From the NCBI GenBank assembly GCA_964470375.1, contig CAYYCP010000012.1, positions 1-54,939 on the forward strand: DNA of 54,939 nt, read 5' to 3'. The translations under genes were made by a program, and so were the position numbers. The first letter of the stretch is position 1; the number at the start of each line of letters is the position of its first letter. Origin of the DNA: CAYNQK01 sp964470375 (GTDB taxonomy: Bacteria > Spirochaetota > Spirochaetia > Treponematales > JBGSOB01). Below are positions 45,206 to 54,049 of this stretch, in pieces. The notes under the pieces were generated by a model. It saw only the letters and a list, made by a program, of their open reading frames with translations. It made no database searches and was not told the DNA's origin.

Positions 45206-45307
45206 GTTCATCGAAAAGTGTAGGGGAAGCCCATCAATATTGGTGATAGGCCGGTAGCTATAGTTCTAGTTGTGGGATTTTGCCCTTTCCCCCACTTTTC
45301 GGTGAAC
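45206..45307. repeat. Short inverted-repeat element (MITE- or IS-end-like)
   Basis: GTTCATCGAAAAGTGTAGGG (from 45206) and, on the opposite strand, GTTCACCGAAAAGTGGGGG (from 45307) form imperfect inverted arms of about 22 bases around 57 internal bases. The whole element is about 102 bases and encodes nothing. It fills the gap between two convergent genes. A copy of the left arm lies at 13611. The arms resemble insertion-sequence ends, but I cannot assign a family. Confidence 0.55.
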
Positions 45308-45319
45308 GAATAATCCGGC

Positions 45320-46075
45320 TCAGGGTGTGTTCTTCCAGCTCAGGCTGAAGCTGATGGGTTCTTCAAGAACCATGGCCTTGAGCAGGGGAATACTCGTTGT
45401 GAAGATTCTTCCCTCCGCCTTACCCCCAGCGACGGATGTGATCGTGGACGGAGCACTGATCTTGAGGTCCAGCTTAGCCTTCTCCAACGACTGAACCCCC
45501 TTTTTCCCCAGGAAGGGTGTCAAGGACTCTTTGTATTCCTCTACGCTGAGCTCATCACCGTAGAGAGCGGGAGGCGCGAGAATCTCGGCGATATCCATAT
45601 CGATGCCGGGAAGCAGACCCATGATATTGGGGGCATTTTTCCTGTCCAGGCGAAAGGCGAGGCTCACGAGGCCCTTGTCCTCCTTGCGTGTAAAAAAGGG
45701 GCTGATGCCTGAGTCCCCGGCTCCAAGCTTGGTGATATCAGGAATGCGGAGTTTCCCCTTGGCAGCGGTATCAGACGTCTTCTCTATCGAAAGGAGGCTC
45801 AGATCCCTACGCTGGGATACAGCCTTCTTCATGGCCTCCGTATCCAGTCCCTGGATTTCCACGGTCGCTTCTTCACCCGAAAAGGCAGCGGACTTCTGGG
45901 CCAGGATGTTCAGAGCATCGGCATCGATGCTGATGCTGAAGGAGGCATCAGCGGTCCCGCCCGGGCTGAGGGCAAGTTCATAGGAGGCGCTGCAGGACGC
46001 TAGGGCGGCTATGACGAGCGCCGCTGTTCCGGTGAGGAAAAAAACCTTCAATGCTTGGGCGAAAGCGTTTTTCAT
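45320..46075 (-). CDS. Lipoprotein of unknown function
   Basis: 251 residues with a signal sequence and lipobox ALASC. The mature domain begins with beta strands (SYELALSPGGTADASFSISI) and a later pair of strands in the C-terminus (LVSLAFRLDRKNAPNIMGL, PISFSLSWKN). No catalytic motif is visible. It looks like a surface or periplasmic lipoprotein typical of spirochaetes. It lies downstream of the cyclase gene on the same strand, 47 bases away. Confidence 0.7.
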   Translation of the reverse strand: MKNAFAQALKVFFLTGTAALVIAALASCSASYELALSPGGTADASFSISIDADALNILAQKSAAFSGEEATVEIQGLDTEAMKKAVSQRRDLSLLSIEKTSDTAAKGKLRIPDITKLGAGDSGISPFFTRKEDKGLVSLAFRLDRKNAPNIMGLLPGIDMDIAEILAPPALYGDELSVEEYKESLTPFLGKKGVQSLEKAKLDLKISAPSTITSVAGGKAEGRIFTTSIPLLKAMVLEEPISFSLSWKNTP

Positions 46076-46122
46076 GAAGATGCTCCTTCCGATGCTGAGG
46101 AAAGGCCTGTCATGGTGGGACG

Positions 46123-47406
46123 TTACTTCCTCCCGTAGACAGGCATGGGCGCGGTTCTTCCGCGGATGAGGACCTCTCCCAGGGGGAGGAAATGGGATTG
46201 GTTCTCCAGGCTGAGTTTTCGGTACACGTTCTGGTCAATTACGATGTCCTGGCGGAATTCGCGGCAGAGGCTCTGCATACGCGAGGCGATGCTGACGGGG
46301 TAACCGAGGACCGATGGCTGGCGTCGGGATGCTTCGCCTAGGTCGGCCATGATGACTTCGCCGCAGGATACGCCTATTCCCACGCCACGGATAATGGGAA
46401 GATTGCGTATGGCGAATTCCTCCTGGAAGGCTGGCAGCTGATCCAGGAAATCAAGAGTGCAATTCACGGCCTGATTAGCATTGTCCTGAATCCCGGGCCC
46501 AAAGACGATCATCACCGCATCGCCCATGTGCTTGTCTATCGTGCCGCCGTACTTGGAGGCGATCACGTGCCAGGTGGAGAAATAGAGATTGAGGCATTCG
46601 GCAATCGCTTCAGGGGTGGCTTTCTCCGTTATCTGGGTGAAGCTGCGTATATCAGCCCATAAGACTGATATTTCCGCCTTCATCGTCCCGCTGAGGAGGG
46701 GCGGGGAGGCCGTGTCTTCTTTCTTGCTATCCGGATCAATCTCGAAAAGATCGGAGATGCGTTGTTTTAATGAAATGATCCTGATTCGGCTGGTGCCCAG
46801 CATGAAACCGATGAGGAGGCATGAGAAGATAACAAAGCGGTTTTCCGGGGCAGTGATGAAACCGGCAAAGGAGCCGGGAAAGTTGAAAATACTAAAAAAC
46901 TCAGAGGCCTGGGCTCCTGAGAGGAGCTCGGCTGCGGACTTCACCCCATACCGTAACATCAGCCAGTAATAGAAGGTGAGGAAAAGAAAAACGGAGATAG
47001 TACCCATCGAAATGATGAATTCAAGGCTTTTTTTCCCTCCAGGGGTCATAGCCTTGGCGTAGAGGGAGCGGAGGAGGGCGAAGGAGAGCTGGGTAAACCA
47101 GTAGAAGAGGAGATTCATATTGCTGGGTGAAAAACCACCGAATCTCACTTGGATAAGGGTGAAGAGGAGGGGGCAAATCAGGGAGAAGAGGAAGCGCAGA
47201 GCTGTCTTCTCCCCGAAGCGCATGAGAAGATTAGTTTGGGCTATCAGACCGAAGGTGAGGAGGAGGAGGCCAGTATTCTGGACAAGGTTGATACGCTCGA
47301 CTGCAAGAGCCAATACAATGAAGAAGAGTGTGTACTGGCCCGATGCCAGGAGAAGTTCATCTAGAAAGCGACGAATGGCATGGAACACCCTCACCCCCGA
47401 AGGCAT
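46123..47406 (-). CDS. Membrane class III adenylate cyclase
   Basis: 427 residues from ATG 47406; GTG 47439 would add 11. Six membrane helices fill the first 225 residues (TLFFIVLALAVERI, TGLLLLTFGLIAQTNLLM and others). The cytoplasmic cyclase domain then has VLWADIRSFTQI (first metal Asp), YGGTIDKHMGDAVMIVFG (Lys and second Asp) and SVLGYPVSIASRMQS. In the last motif the specificity site is Ser and the transition-state Asn appears to be Ser, while the Arg is kept. ATP is the likely substrate, and the CRP-type operator at 44686 is in keeping with cAMP signalling. The start lies beside parS. Confidence 0.85.
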   Translation of the reverse strand: MPSGVRVFHAIRRFLDELLLASGQYTLFFIVLALAVERINLVQNTGLLLLTFGLIAQTNLLMRFGEKTALRFLFSLICPLLFTLIQVRFGGFSPSNMNLLFYWFTQLSFALLRSLYAKAMTPGGKKSLEFIISMGTISVFLFLTFYYWLMLRYGVKSAAELLSGAQASEFFSIFNFPGSFAGFITAPENRFVIFSCLLIGFMLGTSRIRIISLKQRISDLFEIDPDSKKEDTASPPLLSGTMKAEISVLWADIRSFTQITEKATPEAIAECLNLYFSTWHVIASKYGGTIDKHMGDAVMIVFGPGIQDNANQAVNCTLDFLDQLPAFQEEFAIRNLPIIRGVGIGVSCGEVIMADLGEASRRQPSVLGYPVSIASRMQSLCREFRQDIVIDQNVYRKLSLENQSHFLPLGEVLIRGRTAPMPVYGRK

Positions 47407-47459
47407 TTCGCCTGTACTCTGAACACATGTACAACGCACTGCCTGTATGTTTTTTTATT

Positions 47460-47479
47460 GGGTCCCCTCGGGTCCCCAC
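47460..47479. repeat. Two 10-base direct repeats beside parS
   Basis: GGGTCCCCTC and GGGTCCCCAC are adjacent (47460-47469, 47470-47479) and abut the parS palindrome. Their role is unknown. Confidence 0.5.
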
Positions 47480-47497
47480 TGTTTCACGTGAAACAGT
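47478..47497. other. parS centromere site (ParB binding)
   Basis: ACTGTTTCACGTGAAACAGT is a perfect 20-base palindrome whose core TGTTTCACGTGAAACA equals the bacterial parS consensus. It lies between gyrA and the cyclase gene, about 5 kb from the dnaA-gyrB origin gap, where parS sites usually cluster. ParB spreads from it and ParA or SMC segregates the origin. parA and parB are not in the window. Confidence 0.92.
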
Positions 47498-47513
47498 CCC
47501 GTTTTCGGCTAGA

Positions 47514-50105
47514 TCATTCTTCCTGTTCGTCATCCCTTCTTTTCTGTTCATCCGCTTCATCCAGCTCAGCCTCATCCTTTGAATCGATATAGGACTCGTC
47601 GATGAGTTCCCCCTGTGTGGGTTTGGCAAGCCTTTCACGACGGCCTTCCTCTGAGGCTGAGGCAATTTTCTGCTGCTCCTCCTCTCGGATGATCTTATCC
47701 AGGCCTGTGACGAAGTCCGGCCTTTCTATAGTAACGATTTTCACCCCTCGGGCAGCCTTTCCCTGGACGCTCACGTCGCTCGCCGCGAATTTGATCGATT
47801 TTCCTTGGGAAGTGATGACCATGACATCGTTGTCGTCATTCACGGTGATTGCGCCGCTCAGCTCGCCGGTCTTTTCGTCCGGCACATAGATCACCTGCCC
47901 CCTCGTCGCCCTGCCATGGACATTGAAGTGGGAGAATTCAACCCTCTTTCCATAGCCATTTTCGCTGACAAGGAGCATCTTCTCATCAGGAGAGACCCTG
48001 AGCATGGCAGCCAGCTCATCGCCGCTCTCCAGCTTAATCCCTGTCACCCCCCGTGAAGCCCTCCCCATGGAACGTACATCCGTTTCTGCAATCCTGAGAG
48101 CCTGCCCGCGCTTGGTGATCAGGACCACTTCGTCGTTTCCACTCGTCTTGCAGGCGGAAACAAGGGTGTCCCCTTCGTCCAAAGAAATGCCTATGATTCC
48201 CCGAGTCCTTGCATTCTGGAATTCACTCGTCATGACCTTTTTGACTACTCCGCGGAGGGTTCCCATCAAAAGGTATACCTGGTCAGAGAAGTCTTTGAGA
48301 TCGATGACAGTCGTGATTTCCTCATTGGGAGATATTTGGAGGAAACCCTTGATGTGGCTGCCGCGTGCGTGACGGGATGCTTCTGGGATTTCATGAACCT
48401 TTATCCAGTATGCCTTTCCTTCGCTGGAGATGAAGAGGAGGTAGTCATGTGTGTTTGCCACAAATACCTGTTCGATGAAGTCATCCTCTATCAGGGCGGA
48501 GGCATTGCTTCCCTTCCCTCCCCTGGACTGGGCCCGATAGGCTGAGGTGGAAATACGCTTGATATAGCCCCTATTGGAGATGAGGATGACCATCTCCTCC
48601 TTCTTGATCAGGTCCTCTATGTTGATCTCTTCGACCTCGTCGGCTACAACCTCGGTCTTCCGGGGATTACCGTATTTCTCAGCTAGAATGCGGGTTTCTT
48701 CCTTAATCAGGGCACGTATCTTGTCTTCTGAGGAGAGAAGGTCCTGGAGCTTGGCTATCAGGGCTCGGATTTCCGCAAGCTCGGATTCTATCTTCTCTGT
48801 CTCCAACGAAGTCAACTTACCAAGGCGCATGTCCACGATCGCCTGGGCCTGAATCTCGGAGAGGGAGAAACGCTCGATGAGTTTGAGCTTGGCGGCATCG
48901 ATATTTTCCGAGTGCCGGATGATAGCCACCACCTCGTCTATGTTTTGAAGAGCTATGACTAAGCCCTCCAAGATGTGCTCTCGTTCCTTAGCCTTGCGCA
49001 GCTCGTAGGTCGTCCTGCGGGTGATGACATCAACGCGGTGGAGTACGAAGTAGTGAATCAACTCCTTGATGGAGAGAAGCTTGGGCATTCCATTGACTAG
49101 TGCAAGGTTGATGATGCCGAAAGTCGATTGGAGGGCTGTATGAGTGAAGAGCTGATTGAGGATGAGCTTGGGAATAGCCCCCTTTTTCAGTTCGATGACG
49201 ATGCGCATGCCTTCGCGGTCTGATTCATCCCTGAGGTCGCCGATCCCGTCGATCATCTTGTCTCGCACAAGCTCCGCGATCTTGCTGACTAGCTGTGCCT
49301 TGTTGACGGCGTAGGGAATTTCCGTGAAGATGATGGCTTCCTTCCCGGACTTGGACGACTCTATGGTGAACTTTCCGCGGATGACGATTTTACCGCGCCC
49401 GCTCCGGTAAGCCTCCCTAATGCCCTTGCGCCCGAAGATGATGCCGCCGGTGGGGAAGTCCGGGGCGCTGATGTGTTTCATCAGCTCGTCTACGCTGGTA
49501 TCAGGCTTGTCGATATAGGCGCAAATAGCCTTGGCCGTCTCCACAAGATTATGGGGAGCCATGTTGGTAGCCATGCCCACGGCGATGCCGCTGGATCCGT
49601 TGACGATGAGATTGGGGAAGGCCGAGGGTAAGACCGATGGTTCGCTGAGGGAGCCGTCGTAGTTGGGTACGAAGTCCACCGTCTCCTTGTCCAGGTCGAG
49701 GAGCATCTCTTCCCCGACCTTTGAGAGCTTAGCCTCCGTATAGCGCGATGCCGCCGGCGGATCGCCGTCTATTGAGCCGAAATTCCCCTGACCCTGGACA
49801 AGGGGGTAGCGTAGTGAGAAGTCCTGTGCCATGCGCACAAGGGCGTCGTAGAGGGAGAGGTCGCCGTGGGGATGGTACTTTCCCATGGCGTCTCCGGTGA
49901 TGCGGGCGCTCTTCTTCGTGGCGGCATTGGGCCTAAGGCCAAGCTCGTCCATGGCGAAGAGGAGGCGCCTGTGGACCGGCTTAAGCCCATCCCGCACATC
50001 CGGGAGCGCCCGCGCCACGATCACCGACATGGCGTAGTTGAGATAGGAGGTTTTGACCTCCTCCTCTATGGGAACCGGTATGATTTTCCCGCTCAGCTCG
50101 GCCAT
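47514..50105 (-). CDS. gyrA: DNA gyrase subunit A
   Basis: 863 residues. ALPDVRDGLKPVHRRLLFAM opens the breakage-reunion domain, and AASRYTEAKLS carries the catalytic Tyr. In the quinolone region, HPHGDLSLYDALVRMAQ has Leu where E. coli has Ser83. The C-terminal wrapping domain begins after YRAQSRGGKG (GyrA box, QRRGGKG in E. coli) and has six blades; the last 30 residues are acidic. It forms the A2B2 enzyme that adds negative supercoils. The start is 12 bases from the gyrB stop, so the two are cotranscribed leftward. Confidence 0.98.
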   Translation of the reverse strand: MAELSGKIIPVPIEEEVKTSYLNYAMSVIVARALPDVRDGLKPVHRRLLFAMDELGLRPNAATKKSARITGDAMGKYHPHGDLSLYDALVRMAQDFSLRYPLVQGQGNFGSIDGDPPAASRYTEAKLSKVGEEMLLDLDKETVDFVPNYDGSLSEPSVLPSAFPNLIVNGSSGIAVGMATNMAPHNLVETAKAICAYIDKPDTSVDELMKHISAPDFPTGGIIFGRKGIREAYRSGRGKIVIRGKFTIESSKSGKEAIIFTEIPYAVNKAQLVSKIAELVRDKMIDGIGDLRDESDREGMRIVIELKKGAIPKLILNQLFTHTALQSTFGIINLALVNGMPKLLSIKELIHYFVLHRVDVITRRTTYELRKAKEREHILEGLVIALQNIDEVVAIIRHSENIDAAKLKLIERFSLSEIQAQAIVDMRLGKLTSLETEKIESELAEIRALIAKLQDLLSSEDKIRALIKEETRILAEKYGNPRKTEVVADEVEEINIEDLIKKEEMVILISNRGYIKRISTSAYRAQSRGGKGSNASALIEDDFIEQVFVANTHDYLLFISSEGKAYWIKVHEIPEASRHARGSHIKGFLQISPNEEITTVIDLKDFSDQVYLLMGTLRGVVKKVMTSEFQNARTRGIIGISLDEGDTLVSACKTSGNDEVVLITKRGQALRIAETDVRSMGRASRGVTGIKLESGDELAAMLRVSPDEKMLLVSENGYGKRVEFSHFNVHGRATRGQVIYVPDEKTGELSGAITVNDDNDVMVITSQGKSIKFAASDVSVQGKAARGVKIVTIERPDFVTGLDKIIREEEQQKIASASEEGRRERLAKPTQGELIDESYIDSKDEAELDEADEQKRRDDEQEE

Positions 50106-50116
50106 ATCGTGATCAC

Positions 50117-52024
50117 CTATACGTCAAGGTTGGATACGCTCAAAGCGTTCTCTTCTATGAATTGCCGCCGTGGCTCCACCTGTTCGCCCATCAGGGTGGT
50201 GAAGATCTCCTCCGCCTCGACGGCATCTTCCATCTTTATTTGGATGATATTACGGCGACTCGGATCCATGGTTGTCTCCCAGAGCTGCTCGGGGTTCATC
50301 TCGCCCAAACCCTTGTATCGCTGGATGTTGACCTTGTCAGGATCCTTACCTGCCTGAGCCAGGATTCTATCCTTTTCCGCGTCGTCGTAGGCATAATGCA
50401 CTTGCCGGTCGAAGGCGATCTTATACAGAGGCGGCATAGCCAGGTAGACGTGGCCGCGCTCCAGGAGCTCGGTCATGTAGCGGAAGAAGAAGGTCAGAAG
50501 GAGGGTGCGGATATGGGAGCCGTCCACATCCGCGTCGGCCATGATGATGACCTTGTGATAGCGCAATTTGGAGATATCGAAGTCAGTTCCTATGCCCGCT
50601 CCCAATGATGCGATGATGGGTTGGAGCTTATCGTTCCCGAGAACCTTGTCAATGCGGGTTTTCTCAACGTTGAGCATCTTGCCCCAGAGGGGCAGGATGG
50701 CCTGGAAGTTCCGGTCACGGCCCATCTTGGCAGAGCCCCCGGCCGAATCTCCCTCGACAATGTAGATTTCGCATTTGGAGGGATCCTTCTCCGAACAGTC
50801 CGCCAATTTGCCCGGGAGACCCGCGCTCTCAAGGAAGCTCTTGCGGCGCATCAGCTCGCGGGCCTGCCTGGCGGCTATGCGGGCCTTAGCCGCCAGTACG
50901 GTCTTTTCAAGAATGGCCGTCACGACATCCGGCCTCTGCTCAAACCAAATAGTGAGCTGCTCGGTGAAGAAAGCCTCGCAGATGCCCTTGACCTCTGAAT
51001 TGCCCAGCTTCTGTTTGGTCTGGCCCTCGAACTGGGGTTCTTGAACCTTTACCGATAGTACGGCGCAGAGACCCTCCCGCACATCGTCACCGGACAGGGT
51101 CTCATCCAGTTTCTTCATCAGTTTGGAGCGCTTGAGAAATTCATTGAGTGTTTTTGTGAGAGCGGTCTTGAAACCCACCAGATGGGTACCACCCTCGCGG
51201 GTGTTGATGTCATTGACAAAGGAGAACATGGTCTCGTTGAAGCCGTCGTTGTACTGCATTCCCAGTTCCATGACCACATCGTCCCTAGTGCCCTCGAAAT
51301 AGATGATGTCACGGTGCAAGACGTTCTTGCTCTTGTTCAGGTATTCGATGAATGAGACTAAGCCGCCGTCGAATCGGAATTCATGGACCTTGGGCGTGCT
51401 CAGACGCTCGTCGGTGAGTTGTATGACGATGCCCTTATTGAGAAAGGCCAATTCGCGGAAGCGGTTGGCTAGAGTATCGTAGCTATAAACAAGATCTTCG
51501 AATATCTCCCCATCGGCCTTGAAACGGATGACCGTGCCGCGCTTGTCGGTCTCCCCGATCACAGCTACCGGCTTCTCTGGTTTACCCCTCAGGTAGCGTT
51601 GGGTATATACCTTTCCACCTAGGTGGACGAATGCCTCCAACCATTCAGAAAGCGCACAGACCACCGAAACGCCTACGCCGTGGAGACCACCCGATACCTT
51701 ATAGGTGCGTTTATCAAACTTGCCGCCGGCATGGAGCTTGGTCATAACGAGCTCCAGTGCGCTGATACCCTCTTCTGGATGAATATCCACGGGTATGCCT
51801 CGACCGTTGTCCTCTACCCTGATGACATCATCCTTTTCGAGGACGACTGATATATGGTCGCAATAGCCGGCCATGGCCTCATCGATGGCATTATCGACGA
51901 CTTCGTAGACAAGGTGGTGGAGCCCATCCGTACCGGTGGATCCGATGTACATGCCCGGACGCCGCCTGACGGCTTCCAGTCCCTTCAGGACCTGAATATT
52001 CTGCGCAGAATAATTTGATTCCAT
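50117..52024 (-). CDS. gyrB: DNA gyrase subunit B
   Basis: 635 residues from ATG 52024; ATG 52057 would add 11 and neither has a strong ribosome site. The GHKL ATP domain shows YEVVDNAIDEAMAGYCD, RVEDNGRGIPVDIHPEEG and GGLHGVGVSVVCALSEWLE. The TOPRIM domain has EIYIVEGDSAGGSAKMGRD and IIMADADVDGSHIRTLLLTF (metal Glu and DxD). The C-terminus has RYKGLGEMNPEQLWETTMDP. Length is that of the short GyrB without the enterobacterial insertion. It starts divergent from dnaA across the origin gap. Confidence 0.97.
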   Translation of the reverse strand: MESNYSAQNIQVLKGLEAVRRRPGMYIGSTGTDGLHHLVYEVVDNAIDEAMAGYCDHISVVLEKDDVIRVEDNGRGIPVDIHPEEGISALELVMTKLHAGGKFDKRTYKVSGGLHGVGVSVVCALSEWLEAFVHLGGKVYTQRYLRGKPEKPVAVIGETDKRGTVIRFKADGEIFEDLVYSYDTLANRFRELAFLNKGIVIQLTDERLSTPKVHEFRFDGGLVSFIEYLNKSKNVLHRDIIYFEGTRDDVVMELGMQYNDGFNETMFSFVNDINTREGGTHLVGFKTALTKTLNEFLKRSKLMKKLDETLSGDDVREGLCAVLSVKVQEPQFEGQTKQKLGNSEVKGICEAFFTEQLTIWFEQRPDVVTAILEKTVLAAKARIAARQARELMRRKSFLESAGLPGKLADCSEKDPSKCEIYIVEGDSAGGSAKMGRDRNFQAILPLWGKMLNVEKTRIDKVLGNDKLQPIIASLGAGIGTDFDISKLRYHKVIIMADADVDGSHIRTLLLTFFFRYMTELLERGHVYLAMPPLYKIAFDRQVHYAYDDAEKDRILAQAGKDPDKVNIQRYKGLGEMNPEQLWETTMDPSRRNIIQIKMEDAVEAEEIFTTLMGEQVEPRRQFIEENALSVSNLDV

Positions 52025-52445
52025 GCCTGCACTCGATAGAGCTTGAGGATTGCTCATTGTACCCGAAAGGCTTTGTTTTAGTAAAGGTGAAGTGTTGAAA
52101 TGCAGACTGATATCTACCTGTTTATAATTTGTGGATAACTTGTGTATTTCCAATTAAGTCTAGAAAGGAAAAAGAAAACTGACTTGTGGACAAAAAATTC
52201 TTTCTTTTTACTTTTGGAAGTATCAGCACTATTTTTATATAAAATATGCATTTAGAGAAATATCCTTAAAAAAATTTCGTATTGACAGATTGGGAAAGGG
52301 TATTATGGTGGGTGCCATTGTCGATGAGCTCTCTGTCCTAGAAAAGAGATAGCTGTGGATAAATTGTGAATGATTGACCTGAATCCGATTTCCGGGTATG
52401 GTGACGGCTCATCTGAGGCATACCGCGGAAAATAAGGAAACTCGC
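52025..52445. other. Probable replication origin (oriC) with DnaA boxes
   Basis: The divergent gyrB-dnaA gap is much more AT-rich than the rest of the window. Three DnaA boxes in the form TGTGGATAA or one base off lie at 52130-52138, 52185-52193 (TGTGGACAA) and 52354-52362. Bases 52228-52277 form an AT-rich tract (TATTTTTATATAAAATATGC and onward) suited to unwinding. One further box-like TTTTCCACA lies past dnaA at 53972. The region also holds the promoters of gyrB and dnaA, though I found no clean -35/-10 pair. Confidence 0.75.
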
Positions 52446-53846
52446 ATGAGCACGAGCGGACAGGAATGGGATTACAGCCTCTTCTGGAAGGAAGCCCTAA
52501 ATCAGATCCGCCAAGAAATCAGCGAGCAGGAATTCGTGATGTGGTTCAACGTGGAGTACAACGCTTCCACGGAAACCGGCCTTTCTTTGGCCGTTCCATC
52601 CGCTTTCTATAAAGATCAAATCATCCAGCGCTACCTTCCATTAATACAGACCAAGCTGCATGAACTCACGGGCCGCGAAATCGAGGTCGATTTCATCGTC
52701 AAGAAAAAAATCGAACGGAAGACACCTTCCCCAGCCGAGACCGCCCCTGCTATCGGGTCTGGCGATAAAGCAGCCGCTCCGACCGCACCGCCGAAGCGTC
52801 AGGCCACCCATCAGCGGCTGAAACCAGAGTATAGTTTCGAACACTTCGTGATTGGTGAGAATAATTCTTTCGCCGCCAATGCGGCCAACGCGATTGCCCG
52901 TAATCCCGGCACAGCCTATAACCCATATCTCATCTACGGAGGGGTTGGCCTGGGAAAAACCCATCTTATGCAAGCTATAGGGAATTACATCTATCGCCAG
53001 AACGACAAGGCTAAAATCATCTGTATCACGGCTGAGGAATTCACCAACGAATTCATTCAGTCCATCCAGGACAAGACCACGAACGCTTTCAAAAATCGAT
53101 ATCGCCACGTGGACGTCCTCCTTATCGACGACATCCATTTCCTGCAGAACAAGCTCGGTAGCCAAGAGGAGCTCTTCCATACCTTTAACGCCCTATACGA
53201 CTCCGGAAAGCAGCTGGTCTTCACCTGCGATCGCCCGGTCAGCGAGCTCAAGAACCTTTCGGACCGCTTGCGCTCGCGCTTCGAGCGCGGGCTGAACGTT
53301 GACCTCCAGCCCCCCAACTACGAGACCAGGGTGGCCATCCTGAAGAAGAAGGTGGAGGACAAGGGCTTCACCATCTCCGTCGAAGTGCTGGAGATAATCG
53401 CCAAGAATATCTCCACTAACGTTCGCGACCTGGAGGCGGCCCTGACGCGACTGGTGGCCTACGCTGACCTGGTCAAAAAGGAGATCACCCCAGAAATAGC
53501 CCAGCAACAGCTCAAGGATATGTTCGGTCAGTCCAAGCAGGGTAACGTGACTATGGAAAATATCCAGAAAGTGGTGGCCGAGTACTTCAACCTCTCCTTC
53601 AGCGATCTCCGGGGAAAAAAGAAAACTAAGGCTGTTGTCTTTCCGCGTCAGCTGGCCATGTACATCACTCGGGATATCACGGAATTCTCCACGACTGAGA
53701 TCGGCATGGACTTCGGCGGTCGAGACCATACGACCGTCATGCACGCCTGCCAAAAGATAGATGAACGCAAAAAGCTGGATCCAACCTTGGATTCCACCAT
53801 TCAGAAGCTTATACGAATGATAAAAGAATATAGTACAAAGGCATGA
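52446..53846 (+). CDS. dnaA: Chromosomal replication initiator DnaA
   Basis: 466 residues from ATG 52446, which follows TAAGGA; an in-frame ATG at 52398 is less likely. Domain I (about 1-85) has WFNVEYNASTETGLSLAVPS; a Pro/Ala-rich linker follows. The AAA+ domain has YGGVGLGKTHLMQAIGNYI (Walker A), VLLIDDIHFLQNK (Walker B) and LSDRLRSRFERGLNVDLQPP (sensor/Arg finger). Domain IV has the DNA-binding signature FGGRDHTTVMHACQKI. It binds the boxes just upstream and melts the origin. dnaN follows after about 200 bases. Confidence 0.98.
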   Translation: MSTSGQEWDYSLFWKEALNQIRQEISEQEFVMWFNVEYNASTETGLSLAVPSAFYKDQIIQRYLPLIQTKLHELTGREIEVDFIVKKKIERKTPSPAETAPAIGSGDKAAAPTAPPKRQATHQRLKPEYSFEHFVIGENNSFAANAANAIARNPGTAYNPYLIYGGVGLGKTHLMQAIGNYIYRQNDKAKIICITAEEFTNEFIQSIQDKTTNAFKNRYRHVDVLLIDDIHFLQNKLGSQEELFHTFNALYDSGKQLVFTCDRPVSELKNLSDRLRSRFERGLNVDLQPPNYETRVAILKKKVEDKGFTISVEVLEIIAKNISTNVRDLEAALTRLVAYADLVKKEITPEIAQQQLKDMFGQSKQGNVTMENIQKVVAEYFNLSFSDLRGKKKTKAVVFPRQLAMYITRDITEFSTTEIGMDFGGRDHTTVMHACQKIDERKKLDPTLDSTIQKLIRMIKEYSTKA

Positions 53847-54049
53847 AGCATGTTAGTATCTTGGCTGATCCTGTGGATTCCCTGATGCGGTGGTGGAAAT
53901 GTGCTTTCCCGCACAGACAGATATCAGGATCATCACCCATGTAAGTATTTATAAATAAAGGGCTTATGTGGTTTTCCACAATTCCACAGGCCTTATTACT
54001 ATGATTACTTCTATATATATTTAGAGTAGGGAAGAGGGAGGAAGACACG
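53847..54049. other. dnaA-dnaN intergenic region
   Basis: 203 bases, AT-rich. TTTTCCACA (53972-53980) and AATTCCACA (53980-53988) are DnaA-box-like. A GGGAGGAAG ribosome site precedes dnaN. No ORF is supported. Confidence 0.5.

Noticed and set aside
52282..52306. TTGACA and TATTAT as a dnaA promoter
   Set aside because: The spacer is only 13 bases, too short for a sigma-70 promoter.
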